Source of the DNA: Alloclostridium intestinigallinarum | Lineage (GTDB): Bacteria; Bacillota; Clostridia; Christensenellales; UBA3700 | Length of the DNA: 20,117 bases | Assembly: GCA_904393845.1 (NCBI GenBank) | Contig: CAJFNB010000032.1 | Span: forward strand, 1-20,117 | Reading direction: 5' to 3' | In this document: in pieces, positions 6,422 to 14,579 of the stretch | Numbering within the stretch: position 1 is the first letter of the stretch | Layout: every line of letters begins with the position of its first letter | Translations under genes and position numbers: made by a program | Notes under the pieces: generated by a model | Database searches by the model: none | What the model was told of the DNA's origin: nothing | Seen by the model: the letters and a program-made list of their open reading frames with translations, nothing else

Positions 6422-6449
6422 AAAAAACGGAGTCCTCGGACTCCGTTTT
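6422..6449 (-). terminator. Intrinsic terminator after the foldase lipoprotein gene
   Basis: Near-perfect stem of at least 9 bp, ACGGAGTC/GACTCCGT core, with a CTCG loop (6424-6449), followed on the minus strand by six T (6427-6422). The plus strand also has four T after the stem. It sits between the foldase stop (6464) and the Nudix ribosome site (6415-6420). Confidence 0.88.
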
Positions 6450-6463
6450 CATCAATTTACCGG

Positions 6464-8680
6464 TTACGCCTGGGTAACTTGTTTGAGCAGTCCGTTGAAT
6501 ACGCTGTCGTTCTTCGTCACGCAGTCGCCTTCGTTCGAGCTGACGAATTCGTTTACGACGGTGTTGTAGTTATCCGTCTTTTTGCCTTCCAGCAGGCTGT
6601 CGGAGAAGTACTCGGTAAGCGTCTTCTTCTCCACTTCTATGGACGAGATTATCCTGTTGCCGTCGTCGTCGAGAACGTAGGAGAATTCGTCGTCAAGCCG
6701 GTAGTTGACTATGACTTCCACGCTGTAAAGATAGTCGTCGTCAAGTCTGTACCAGGTGTGTTCGCCTTCGGTCTGCGCGGTAACGGTGGAACCTATCTGC
6801 GCTTCGTCGAACGCGTAGCCGTTTATCATCACTATCTGAATGCCGTAGGTATTGATGATGAAGGAGATGCTGCCGTCCGCCGTTACGAAAGTATACACGG
6901 GCGCGTCTATCGTCCTTCCGTCCGCCACGGTGGTCTGCATATCCTTTACATAGATGGTGTATGCCGTCCCGCTTGCTTCCGCGAACTTATCGTTGTTGAA
7001 AGAAGCGTCGGACGTAGTGCCGCTGTACATTGCCGTACCGTAGTCTTCAAGCGCCATTTTGCCCGCTTCCGCGCGGACGCCGCCCTCCGTTTCCTTGTAC
7101 AGTCTGCGCGCAAGCACGGCGTACTCGTCGACGTAGGAAGTTGCGGTTCCGTCGGGCGTTACCTGATAGCTGTCGCCGGAGAACATACCGTCATCGTCGT
7201 TTACGAGATAGATAAGGTCGGTGAACGCTTCGTTTACCGCATACTGCGCCAAAGCGCTCTCGTTAGCGGCGTAATCGTCGCCCATCAGGCTTTGCGCGGT
7301 GGCAAGGAAGTCCGCCTTGTATTCGGCGATGTATTTCACCATTGCCGCAAGCACGTCCGCATAGCTGACGTCCCTGGCGGTGTATGCGTCGGACAGCTTA
7401 TCCGTGGTTTCGTCGTATTCGGTGTTGGATATGTTTATTCCCAGTCCGGCACTACCCCAGCGCGCCACTATCTCCGCAATCGTGGAATCGTCGGGATTGA
7501 TGACGTCCGTACCGGTGAGGGCGTCGGTGCCCAGCGCTATCACGGCGCGGAAATCGTCCACGTTATCCTCGCCCAGCCTGTTGGTGAGATTGGTGAGGAA
7601 GGTCTTCTGTTCTTCGGTAAAACCGAGCAGTATGGAGCGCACGCTGAAATAGCCCTTGTCGTAATGTCTGATAATAGTCGAGCCGCTTTCCAAAGCGGAA
7701 GCGTATGCGTCCGCGTCGACGAAAGTTTCGCCGTTATCGCCTATGACGGCGGTGATGTACTCCTGTACTTCCGCGTCGGTCACGGTAAGAGGCTTGCCCA
7801 GCAATTCTTCATACTTTGCAGTCACCCTGCTTTCGTACTGGTTGTTGAGGTAATAATCGTAGTCGGTGTAGGAATCCGCCAGAGTGTTCCGGAGATCGGT
7901 ATACGCCGAACGCATATTGCTGCGGCGGGTGCGCGCTTCTTCCAGCTTGGTCTGGAGTTCTTCCCTCTGCGCGTCGTCCGTTGCGGCGGCAAGCTGTTCG
8001 TTGAGGTCGTCTATCTCGTTCTGGACGGCGGTAAGCTGTTCGTTATACCAGTCCTCGAAGAACGCGGGCAGTTTGCTGCCGTTTTCTTCCGTGAACGATT
8101 CGTCGGGAACGTATTCGGTGGAAGGGGTCTCCTCCTCGCGGACGGGACGCGCTTCGAGGTCCTTCTTATCGCTGCTGTCGTCGGAAGTGTCGCCTTCATC
8201 GGATGAAGAGGTATCGTCGTTTGCCGCCTGTTCCTGCTCGCGCTCGTCTATATTATCCTGCCACTGCTTTTTGAAGTCGGCGTTTGCCATCTGGATGCAA
8301 TAACGGATTTCGTCATAGGTGAGCAGGTCGGTGATGTCGGAATCGTTCGTAAACGTTATGCCCAAAGACTTGGCGACTTCCGCCTTTGCTTTGAGCAACA
8401 GCAGTGACTGACGGGTAAGCGATTCGTAAAGGGTGTTCAGCGCCTCTTCTTCCGTCATTCCGTAATACTGCACATACACGGGACCGTAAGTATTGTAAAT
8501 GGCTCGCAGTTCGCCCTTCAAAACCTGATCGGTCAGACCTTCGTACTGAATGGTGGCCACGACCTGGTTATAGTCCTTTTCGGCATTGGTAGTCACAAGA
8601 TTGCAGCCTATGAGCGAACCCGCCACAACGCCGCATACGAGAACGACTACCACCGCTAAGGCGATTATTTTTTTCTTCAT
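6464..8680 (-). CDS. PrsA/SurA-like foldase lipoprotein (putative peptidyl-prolyl isomerase)
   Basis: Membrane-anchored extracytoplasmic protein, probably a chaperone for exported proteins. 738 residues from ATG 8680 (AAGGAG at 8689-8694). The in-frame TTG at 8683 is less likely. Signal peptide residues 1-25 with lipobox LIGC and Cys26. Residues about 35-110 resemble a SurA N-terminal chaperone helix bundle (VLKGELRAIYNTYG, LTRQSLLLLKAKAEVAKSLG). Residues about 145-200 are a low-complexity Asp/Ser/Glu stretch, then a predicted coiled coil at about 210-270 (NEIDDLNEQLAAATDDAQRE). SVRSILLGFTEEQK near residue 350 may mark a divergent rotamase domain. It is about twice the length of typical PrsA. 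Position directly after mfd matches the pth-mfd-PPIase order known in Clostridia and supports the call, but isomerase activity is uncertain. Confidence 0.7.
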   Translation of the reverse strand: MKKKIIALAVVVVLVCGVVAGSLIGCNLVTTNAEKDYNQVVATIQYEGLTDQVLKGELRAIYNTYGPVYVQYYGMTEEEALNTLYESLTRQSLLLLKAKAEVAKSLGITFTNDSDITDLLTYDEIRYCIQMANADFKKQWQDNIDEREQEQAANDDTSSSDEGDTSDDSSDKKDLEARPVREEETPSTEYVPDESFTEENGSKLPAFFEDWYNEQLTAVQNEIDDLNEQLAAATDDAQREELQTKLEEARTRRSNMRSAYTDLRNTLADSYTDYDYYLNNQYESRVTAKYEELLGKPLTVTDAEVQEYITAVIGDNGETFVDADAYASALESGSTIIRHYDKGYFSVRSILLGFTEEQKTFLTNLTNRLGEDNVDDFRAVIALGTDALTGTDVINPDDSTIAEIVARWGSAGLGINISNTEYDETTDKLSDAYTARDVSYADVLAAMVKYIAEYKADFLATAQSLMGDDYAANESALAQYAVNEAFTDLIYLVNDDDGMFSGDSYQVTPDGTATSYVDEYAVLARRLYKETEGGVRAEAGKMALEDYGTAMYSGTTSDASFNNDKFAEASGTAYTIYVKDMQTTVADGRTIDAPVYTFVTADGSISFIINTYGIQIVMINGYAFDEAQIGSTVTAQTEGEHTWYRLDDDYLYSVEVIVNYRLDDEFSYVLDDDGNRIISSIEVEKKTLTEYFSDSLLEGKKTDNYNTVVNEFVSSNEGDCVTKNDSVFNGLLKQVTQA

Positions 8681-8729
8681 CAACGCTTCTCCTTATTTAT
8701 ATATAAGTGTATATCGTGATACATCATTG

Positions 8730-8759
8730 ATTATACACTAATTGCGCGCGCTATTTCAA
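8730..8759 (-). promoter_or_regulatory. Promoter of the foldase lipoprotein gene, overlapping the mfd stop
   Basis: Minus-strand -35 TTGAAA (8754-8759), 18-base spacer, perfect -10 TATAAT (8730-8735). The -35 overlaps the mfd TGA stop (8756-8758), so the foldase gene can be expressed independently of the operon before it. A 7-base inverted repeat GTGTATA/TATACAC (8707-8713, 8732-8738) covers the -10 and start region. Confidence 0.65.
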
Positions 8760-11700
8760 TTGTTTTTGCGCGTTAAAACATATATTTTTGTTAAAATTTC
8801 TTCAGCCGTCTTCATTTTTTCCTTAACGCCGCCGGCGAATTTGTCGAAAACAATCCTGGGCTTGTCCTCCGCCGTTACGGACACCTTTCCGCCGAAAGAG
8901 GAAATCGCTTCCAGATACCCCTCGTCGCGGTATATCCTGCCGTCGGCGAAAGTCATGCTTCCGCCGCGCGCGGGTATCACCACCTTTTCTATGCCCACCT
9001 TACACGCAAGGGAACGGATAAGTCCGATAGTAACAAGATTTTCCAATTCCTCGGGCGGCTTTCCGTAAGTCACGGACAGTTTTTTCAAAAGTCCGTCAGC
9101 CTCCTCCCTGCTCGAAAGTTCGGATATTTCGCGGTACACTTTCAGTTTGTCGTCCACGTCGGCGATATATCTGCTGTCCAGATACGCGTCCGCGTCCACG
9201 GTCACTTCCGCTTCCACGTCCCCGCCCTTCACCCCGCGCAGTTCGTCCACGCATTCGGCAAGCAGTTTGCAGTACATATCGTAACCGACCTTTTCTATAT
9301 GTCCGTGCTGTTCCCTGCCCAGCACGTTTCCCGCGCCGCGTATTTCCAGATCGCGCATGGCTATCTTAAAGCCGCTGCCCAGTTCCGTATAGTCCATAAG
9401 GCTTTTAAGGCGTTTGACCGCGTCCGTGGTGATGACGTGCGACGGGTCAGTCGTGAAGTAGGCGTAAGCCATTCTGTCCCTTCTGCCCACCCTGCCGCGC
9501 AGCTGGTACAGCTGGGCAAGTCCCAGCTTGTCCGCGTCGCACACGATGAGCGTATTCGCGCCCTCCACGTCCACGCCGTTTTCTATTATCGTGGTGCATA
9601 CCATGACGTTCGCCTGTCTGTTGTAAAAAGCGCGCAGAGCGTCTTCCAGCGTGACGGAATCCATCTGACCGTGTCCGACCACAATTTTCGCTTCGGGCAC
9701 CAGAGAAGCTATCTTATCCGCCATATGTTCGATGCCCTGCACGCGGTTGAACAGGACGTACACCTGTCCGCCGCGGGCTATCTCCCTGGATATGGCGTCT
9801 TTCAGGAGCGCGTCGGTAAGCTCCGTGACGTACGTCTGCACGGGAAGGCGGTTTTTTGGCGGCGTTTCCAGCACGCTTATATCCCTTATGCCCGTAAGCG
9901 CCATATTGAGCGTGCGCGGAATGGGCGTGGCGGAGAGAGTGAGCACGTTCACGTTCTTCTTCACCAGCTTCAGTTTTTCCTTCTGCTCCACGCCGAAGCG
10001 CTGTTCCTCGTCCAGAACCAGCAGCCCCAGATCGTAAAAGCGCACGTCCTTGCCCAGTATCCTGTGCGTGGCAACCGCAATGAGCGACTTGCCCGTGGCA
10101 AGCCTGTCCAAAGAAGCCTTTATCTCTTCCTTACTCTGGAAGCGCGTGAGAAGTTCCACTTTAAGTCCGTAGGGGGCGAAACGCGCGGAGGCGGTATTGT
10201 AATGCTGGCGCGCAAGCACGGTGGTAGGCGCGAGAATTACCGCGCTTTTGCCGTCCGTTACCGTCTTGAACACGGCGCGGAGCGCCACTTCCGTCTTTCC
10301 GTAGCCCACGTCGCCGCAAAGCAGTCTGTCCATGACTATGCCGCGTTCCATATCCGCCTTTATCTCCTGCGTGGCGCGCGTCTGGTCGGGGGTGTCCTCG
10401 TATTCGAAGGACTGCTCGAACTCGGTCTGAATGGAAGTGTCGGGGCTGTATTTGAATCCCTTGACCTGCATACGCTCGGCATACAGCTTTACCAGATTGG
10501 TCGCCATCTCGCGCAGCGACTTTTTCACGCTTTCTTTCAGCTTTTCAAAGTCCTTGCCGCCCAGCTTGGAGAGTTTGGGAGCTTTTTCGCTCCCGGAATA
10601 TCTGCTCAGCCGTTCCGTCTGGTCTATCGGCACGTAGAGCATGGCTCCGCCCGCGTATTCTATGGAGATGTAGTCGCGCTCGGAATCGCGCATTGCCATG
10701 CGGCGTATGCCCACGCATCTGCCTATACCATGGACGTCGTGCACGACGTAATCGCCCATTTTCGGCACGGAGAAAGCCGCGCGCGCACGGGTCGTAATCC
10801 TGCCGCCCGAACGTCTGATTATATCGTCCCTGCCGATTATCGCAAGTTTGCAGCCGGGATAACATACGCCTCTGTTAAGCCTGAGCGGCGTGACGTGGAT
10901 TGCCGAGCCTTGCGAAGGCTCGTCCTCGTACCGGCACAGAATTTCCTCGCCGTTGAGGCTGTCCGCTATCGTATGCGCGGTGCGGGAATCGCCCATGCAC
11001 AAAATGACGTTCACGCCGCCGCTTCGGAAATTGCGCAGGTCGTTGTAAAGCGCCTTGTAATTTAGAGTGTAGTCGGAAAGCGGCGAACAGCGCAGTTTGA
11101 AAATGCGCTGCGGGTCGAACAGCCGCGCGGTGGAAGTTATGCTGTAAAACGCCGTCTTTGCAAAAGGCGCGATCATCCGCCTTATATCGTCCGCGCCGAA
11201 CAGTATTTTAGCGTGCGCCGGAAGAGTTTCGCCGTCCTCGGAAAGCGCCTTCACGCGCTGGGCGTGTTCTTCGAGATACAGACCCAGTTTGTCTACAATA
11301 AGCCCGTCCTCTTCCAAAGCGATAAGCGAATTTTCGGGCAGATACGCGGTGAGATTTACCCGCGTATTCTTATAAAACGGCAACAGCCACTGTCCGCCCT
11401 GGTCGCGCCTGCCTGCGGCTTCCAGGTCCGCGAGAATCGCCCCACGCCGCTCGCCGCTCTTCGCCTTGCCCTTAGCGCTTTCCTTCCCTGCTTTGTCCAG
11501 GGCGGAAGTCCACTCCTTTTCCGTCAGAAGAAGGTCGTTGCAGGGGAAAATTTCCATTTCGTTTTTTTCTGCAACGGTTATCATGCTTTCGGGGTCGTAG
11601 AGCTTAATGCTCTCCACCTCGTCGCCCCAGAAACTTATTCTCACGGGAAGGTCGGAATCGGGCGGGAATACCACCAGCGTATCGCCGGCAAGCGAAAAAG

Positions 11701-12202
11701 ACGACTTTTCGTCCGCCCTCGCTTCACGGACGTAGCCCATTTCCGTAAGTTTGTCCGTAAGGTCCATAAGGTCGAGCGTATCGCCCGTTTTGACGTGGAG
11801 TATACTGTCCAAAAGCCGTTCGGGATCGGGATAATATTCCGCAAGCGCCTGCGGCGTGGTGATAACGCACCCGGCTTCGCCCCGCGCCATGGCTGCGAGC
11901 ACTTTGAGGCGCGCAGTTATGCGCGAGTGCTGGAACGCCTTGCGGTATATGAGCAAGTCGTCCTTGGGGTCGAGCACGAGCGCGGAGGGACAAAAACCCG
12001 AAATGCGCTCGAACATCATATTCTGCGTGGGGGAATCGGGCACGACGTACAGCACGAATCTGCCCAGATGCGTGGCAATATGCGCCCGTTCCGAAGGACC
12101 GAGCGCCACCGCGGCGCAGCTTTTTCCCGCGTTCACAAAGTCGTAAAGTTCGGCAAAATCTCCGCCCAGACTGCGCAGAGAAAGCAATTCTTCCAGCTTC
12201 AT
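8756..12202 (-). CDS. mfd: Transcription-repair coupling factor Mfd
   Basis: DNA translocase that removes RNA polymerase stalled at lesions and recruits UvrA. 1148 residues, full length. The N-terminal UvrB-like module covers about residues 1-340. The RNA-polymerase-interacting domain starts at KMGDYVVHDVHGIGRCVGI (about 481-545). The helicase core has Walker A GDVGYGKT (630-637), motif II DEEQRFG (731-737), SATPIPRT (757-764) and motif VI QLRGRVGRRDR (900-910). The TRCF C-terminal domain occupies the last 150 residues. The start ATG (12202-12200) shares one base with the pth stop (TAATG) and has no strong ribosome site, so translation is probably coupled to pth. Last gene of the M14-tadA-pth-mfd operon. 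Confidence 0.98.
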   Translation of the reverse strand: MKLEELLSLRSLGGDFAELYDFVNAGKSCAAVALGPSERAHIATHLGRFVLYVVPDSPTQNMMFERISGFCPSALVLDPKDDLLIYRKAFQHSRITARLKVLAAMARGEAGCVITTPQALAEYYPDPERLLDSILHVKTGDTLDLMDLTDKLTEMGYVREARADEKSSFSLAGDTLVVFPPDSDLPVRISFWGDEVESIKLYDPESMITVAEKNEMEIFPCNDLLLTEKEWTSALDKAGKESAKGKAKSGERRGAILADLEAAGRRDQGGQWLLPFYKNTRVNLTAYLPENSLIALEEDGLIVDKLGLYLEEHAQRVKALSEDGETLPAHAKILFGADDIRRMIAPFAKTAFYSITSTARLFDPQRIFKLRCSPLSDYTLNYKALYNDLRNFRSGGVNVILCMGDSRTAHTIADSLNGEEILCRYEDEPSQGSAIHVTPLRLNRGVCYPGCKLAIIGRDDIIRRSGGRITTRARAAFSVPKMGDYVVHDVHGIGRCVGIRRMAMRDSERDYISIEYAGGAMLYVPIDQTERLSRYSGSEKAPKLSKLGGKDFEKLKESVKKSLREMATNLVKLYAERMQVKGFKYSPDTSIQTEFEQSFEYEDTPDQTRATQEIKADMERGIVMDRLLCGDVGYGKTEVALRAVFKTVTDGKSAVILAPTTVLARQHYNTASARFAPYGLKVELLTRFQSKEEIKASLDRLATGKSLIAVATHRILGKDVRFYDLGLLVLDEEQRFGVEQKEKLKLVKKNVNVLTLSATPIPRTLNMALTGIRDISVLETPPKNRLPVQTYVTELTDALLKDAISREIARGGQVYVLFNRVQGIEHMADKIASLVPEAKIVVGHGQMDSVTLEDALRAFYNRQANVMVCTTIIENGVDVEGANTLIVCDADKLGLAQLYQLRGRVGRRDRMAYAYFTTDPSHVITTDAVKRLKSLMDYTELGSGFKIAMRDLEIRGAGNVLGREQHGHIEKVGYDMYCKLLAECVDELRGVKGGDVEAEVTVDADAYLDSRYIADVDDKLKVYREISELSSREEADGLLKKLSVTYGKPPEELENLVTIGLIRSLACKVGIEKVVIPARGGSMTFADGRIYRDEGYLEAISSFGGKVSVTAEDKPRIVFDKFAGGVKEKMKTAEEILTKIYVLTRKNN

Positions 12203-12720
12203 TATCCGTTAAGTTTTTCCAGCAGAAAATCCGCCGCCTTTTCAATTGCGGGCAGCAGTTTTTCCTCGTCCGCCTTTATGTCGGAAAGCACGTAGTCGGC
12301 AAGCGGAACGCTCCTGTCCACGCCCACGCCTATTCTCAGGCGCGGAATATCTGTCCTGCCCGTCACCGCGATTATATTCCGCATTCCGTTATGCGTGCCC
12401 GCCGACCCAGAGGGCCGGAAACGCAGCGTTCCCGGCGGCAGGTCTATATCGTCGTACACGACCACGATTTCTTCCGGCTTGAATCCGTAACGCGCCATGA
12501 GTGCCATGACCGCCTCGCCCGAAAGATTCATGTAGGTAAGCGGCTTGGCTATCACCGTTTTTTTCGACTTTATATAAGTTTCGCACACGAGCGCGGAGCA
12601 GATTTCCTTATCCGCCCTCTTCCCCAGCTTTTCCAGCAGCCTGTCCACCGCCATAAAGCCCATATTGTGGCGCGTGCGCGCGTATTTTTCGCCGGGATTG
12701 CCCAGCCCCACTATCATCAT
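12202..12720 (-). CDS. pth: Peptidyl-tRNA hydrolase
   Basis: Releases tRNA from peptidyl-tRNA that has dropped off ribosomes. 172 residues. Catalytic and binding residues are present: Asn8 in GLGNPG, His18 in RTRHNMGF, Met64-Asn65 in LTYMNLSGE, Asp90 in VYDDIDLPPG and Asn111 in GTHNGMRN. I start at ATG 12720, because MMIVGLGNPG is the usual N-terminus and the ATG overlaps the tadA TGA as ATGA. An upstream in-frame start (12765) would only add a non-conserved tail translated from tadA. AAGGAG lies 11 bases before the ATG, somewhat far. The stop overlaps the mfd start by one base. Confidence 0.96.
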   Translation of the reverse strand: MMIVGLGNPGEKYARTRHNMGFMAVDRLLEKLGKRADKEICSALVCETYIKSKKTVIAKPLTYMNLSGEAVMALMARYGFKPEEIVVVYDDIDLPPGTLRFRPSGSAGTHNGMRNIIAVTGRTDIPRLRIGVGVDRSVPLADYVLSDIKADEEKLLPAIEKAADFLLEKLNG

Positions 12721-13166
12721 CTTGACCTGTGCTCCTTGAAAAAATCTTTGAGTATCCGTCCGCATTCTTCAGCCATTATGCCGCCCTGCACGTTGGGACG
12801 GTGGTTGAAACGCTTGTCCTCCGGAAGATTGTAAAGCGTGCCGCAACACCCCGCCTTGGGGTCGTACGCGCCGAAGTAGAGGTTGTCCAGCCGCGCGTTT
12901 ATTATCGCGCCCGCGCACATGGGGCAAGGTTCCAGGGTGACGTAAATGTCGCACCCCGTAAGCCGCCAGTCGCCGATTACTCTGCAAGCCTTTTCTATTG
13001 CCACCATTTCCGCATGGAAATTGGCGCACCCGTAACGCTCCTTACGGTTGTACGCCTTTGCAATGACTTCTCCGTCCTTAACTATGACGGCGCCCACGGG
13101 CACTTCACGGTGTTTCACCGCCAGCTTTGCCTGGTGCAACGCCATAACCATGAATTTTTCATCCAT
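12717..13166 (-). CDS. tadA: tRNA-specific adenosine-34 deaminase
   Basis: Zinc enzyme that converts A34 to inosine in the tRNA-Arg anticodon. 149 residues. Zinc and catalytic residues: His51 and Glu53 in FHAEMVAIEKA, Cys81 and Cys84 in LEPCPMCAGAIINARL. FGAYDPKAGCCGTLYNL is typical of TadA and not of free cytidine deaminases. The start ATG 13166 (MDEKFMVMALHQA) overlaps the end of the M14 peptidase gene by 8 bases (ATGGATGA) and has no good ribosome site, suggesting coupling. A longer frame (to 13244) lacks family similarity at the front. The stop overlaps pth by 4 bases. Confidence 0.95.
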   Translation of the reverse strand: MDEKFMVMALHQAKLAVKHREVPVGAVIVKDGEVIAKAYNRKERYGCANFHAEMVAIEKACRVIGDWRLTGCDIYVTLEPCPMCAGAIINARLDNLYFGAYDPKAGCCGTLYNLPEDKRFNHRPNVQGGIMAEECGRILKDFFKEHRSR

Positions 13167-13995
13167 TAAATATATCTTGCACAAAACGGGCGCAAATGTC
13201 AAGCACTTGCGCGTTGCGCGCGTAAATCGCGTCCGTCTGCGCATACAAATCGCGGTAACTTACGCTGCTTTCGCCCACTTCCACCGTGACGCCGGGAAGA
13301 TACGTCGTGGTGACGAACCAATCCTTATAGCCGCCCGCGCTTCCGCCCGACGCGAACACCCCGTAACCCGTGGACTCGCCAATACTTTGCGCGAGTTCGG
13401 GATACGGGTCGGCGCATTCGAAGCCCTTGTAGATGACCTCTCCTTTCGCATGGTAACTGAGCGTCACCGACGGCTGTATTTTCAAAGTAAAATCATGAAC
13501 CGCCCTGCTTTCCGGTTGGTCGAGCGGGTATTCGCCTATATAGTTCCCCGGCGACGGATAGGTCACGTTCTGCGAACCGGTCCCCCATTTCGCGGGAAAA
13601 TTCACGTTGAGGTCAACCGCGTTTATATTCGCCTTCCAAAGGGAAAAATCTTCGCTTCCGCCGTTTATTTCAAGCACATAGGCGCGTTTTTCCTCGTCAG
13701 TTACGGAGGATATGCCCGCGTCCGCCAGCTGTACCCCGTCCGGATTGACCATGGGAAGGCACCATATTCCGACGTCGCCCGAGTAGTTTTCCATCATCTG
13801 CAAGACGACGGGGGTCGTCACCCCTTCGCGCGCATGCATCGCCGCCTGGACAAGTACCTGTCCGCCCGTAAAACTGCCCTTGAAAACGCCGTATACCGGG
13901 CGCCCGAGCACGCTGTAACCTACCGTGAAAACCCTTGCGCCCTGAGCGCGCAGGTCGTCGAGTTTTTGCAAATAATCAGACCACGAAAATACCAT
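13159..13995 (-). CDS. M14-family metallopeptidase (gamma-D-glutamyl-diaminoacid peptidase / MpaA type)
   Basis: Zinc carboxypeptidase-fold enzyme. The closest relatives I recognise cleave the gamma-D-Glu to diaminopimelate bond of murein peptides. 278 residues. Zinc ligands His54 and Glu57 (HAREG) and His182 (LSYHAKGE) are visible, and catalytic Glu239 (GVTVEVGES). VNPDGVQL and VDLNVNFPAKWG replace the DLNRNFP motif of classical carboxypeptidases. There is no signal peptide or transmembrane segment, so it is probably cytoplasmic and may recycle wall peptides. The start is ATG 13995; a TTG two codons upstream (14001) is possible. No Shine-Dalgarno is visible and only a weak -10 (TATAAA, 14034-14039). 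First gene of the coupled operon with tadA, pth and mfd. Confidence 0.85.
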   Translation of the reverse strand: MVFSWSDYLQKLDDLRAQGARVFTVGYSVLGRPVYGVFKGSFTGGQVLVQAAMHAREGVTTPVVLQMMENYSGDVGIWCLPMVNPDGVQLADAGISSVTDEEKRAYVLEINGGSEDFSLWKANINAVDLNVNFPAKWGTGSQNVTYPSPGNYIGEYPLDQPESRAVHDFTLKIQPSVTLSYHAKGEVIYKGFECADPYPELAQSIGESTGYGVFASGGSAGGYKDWFVTTTYLPGVTVEVGESSVSYRDLYAQTDAIYARNAQVLDICARFVQDIFNG

Positions 13996-14051
13996 AGTCA
14001 AGAATATGCGGAAAAGAGAAAAACGGTGTCCGATTTATAAAAAACTTATCG

Positions 14052-14081
14052 AAAAAAAATGAAAACGCCGCGCAAGGCGTT
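14052..14081 (-). terminator. Intrinsic terminator of the walJ-CPBP-rlmH operon
   Basis: Minus strand AACGCC (14076-14081), loop TTGCGC, GGCGTT (14064-14069), then TTCA and eight T (14059-14052). It lies 25 bases after the rlmH stop at 14106. Confidence 0.8.
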
Positions 14082-14105
14082 CAACGGCACCCTTGAAAGG
14101 CTTTT

Positions 14106-14579
14106 TTACTTGTGATAAGTGCCGCCGCCGGCTATCATGAACGCGCGGTAAATCTGTTCGCACAGAATAAGGCGCATGAGCTGGTGCGGATAGGTATTTT
14201 TGCCGAACGACAGGCGGAAATTGCAGCGCGACGCGACTTCGTCGGAAAGTCCGTACGAGCCGCCTATTATAAAAGTTATCCTGCTCACCCCTTTTGCCGG
14301 AAGCGAGGTCATATATTCGGAAAGTTCCGTACTGGACAGGTTTTTGCCGTCGATGCAAAGGGCGATGAGATGTCCTTCCGCACGGCTCAAGATACGCTGT
14401 CCTTCGCGCGCTTTTACGCGCTCTATATCGCTTTCACTCTCGGACGTGAGAGGTTCTTCTTCGACTTCCGTCACGGTGAATTTGCAAAAACGGGAAAGCC
14501 GCTTTGCGTATTCGGCTATCCCGTCCTTCAAATATTTTTCCTTTAATCTGCCCACGCAGAGCACGTTTACCGCCAGCAT
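14106..14579 (-). CDS. rlmH: 23S rRNA pseudouridine-1915 N3-methyltransferase RlmH
   Basis: SPOUT-fold methyltransferase that methylates pseudouridine 1915 in helix 69 of 23S rRNA, on assembled 70S ribosomes. 157 residues, the usual length. Signature segments: FIIGGSYGLSDEV (about 103-115, SAM-binding knot) and YPHQLMRLILCEQIYRAF with terminal GGGTYHK. The start ATG (14579-14577) shares one base with the stop of the CPBP gene (TAATG), so translation is likely coupled. It stands as the last gene after walJ and the CPBP protease. In Bacillus, rlmH also lies close to walJ. Confidence 0.96.
   Translation of the reverse strand: MLAVNVLCVGRLKEKYLKDGIAEYAKRLSRFCKFTVTEVEEEPLTSESESDIERVKAREGQRILSRAEGHLIALCIDGKNLSSTELSEYMTSLPAKGVSRITFIIGGSYGLSDEVASRCNFRLSFGKNTYPHQLMRLILCEQIYRAFMIAGGGTYHK

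Noticed and set aside
6479..8206. 575-codon plus-strand open frame opposite the foldase lipoprotein gene
   Set aside because: Antisense shadow. The minus-strand reading has a signal peptide, lipobox and proper ribosome site; this one has none.
9299..11065. 588-codon plus-strand open frame opposite mfd
   Set aside because: It lies entirely antisense to the conserved helicase part of mfd and its translation shows no recognisable domain. It is a codon-bias shadow.
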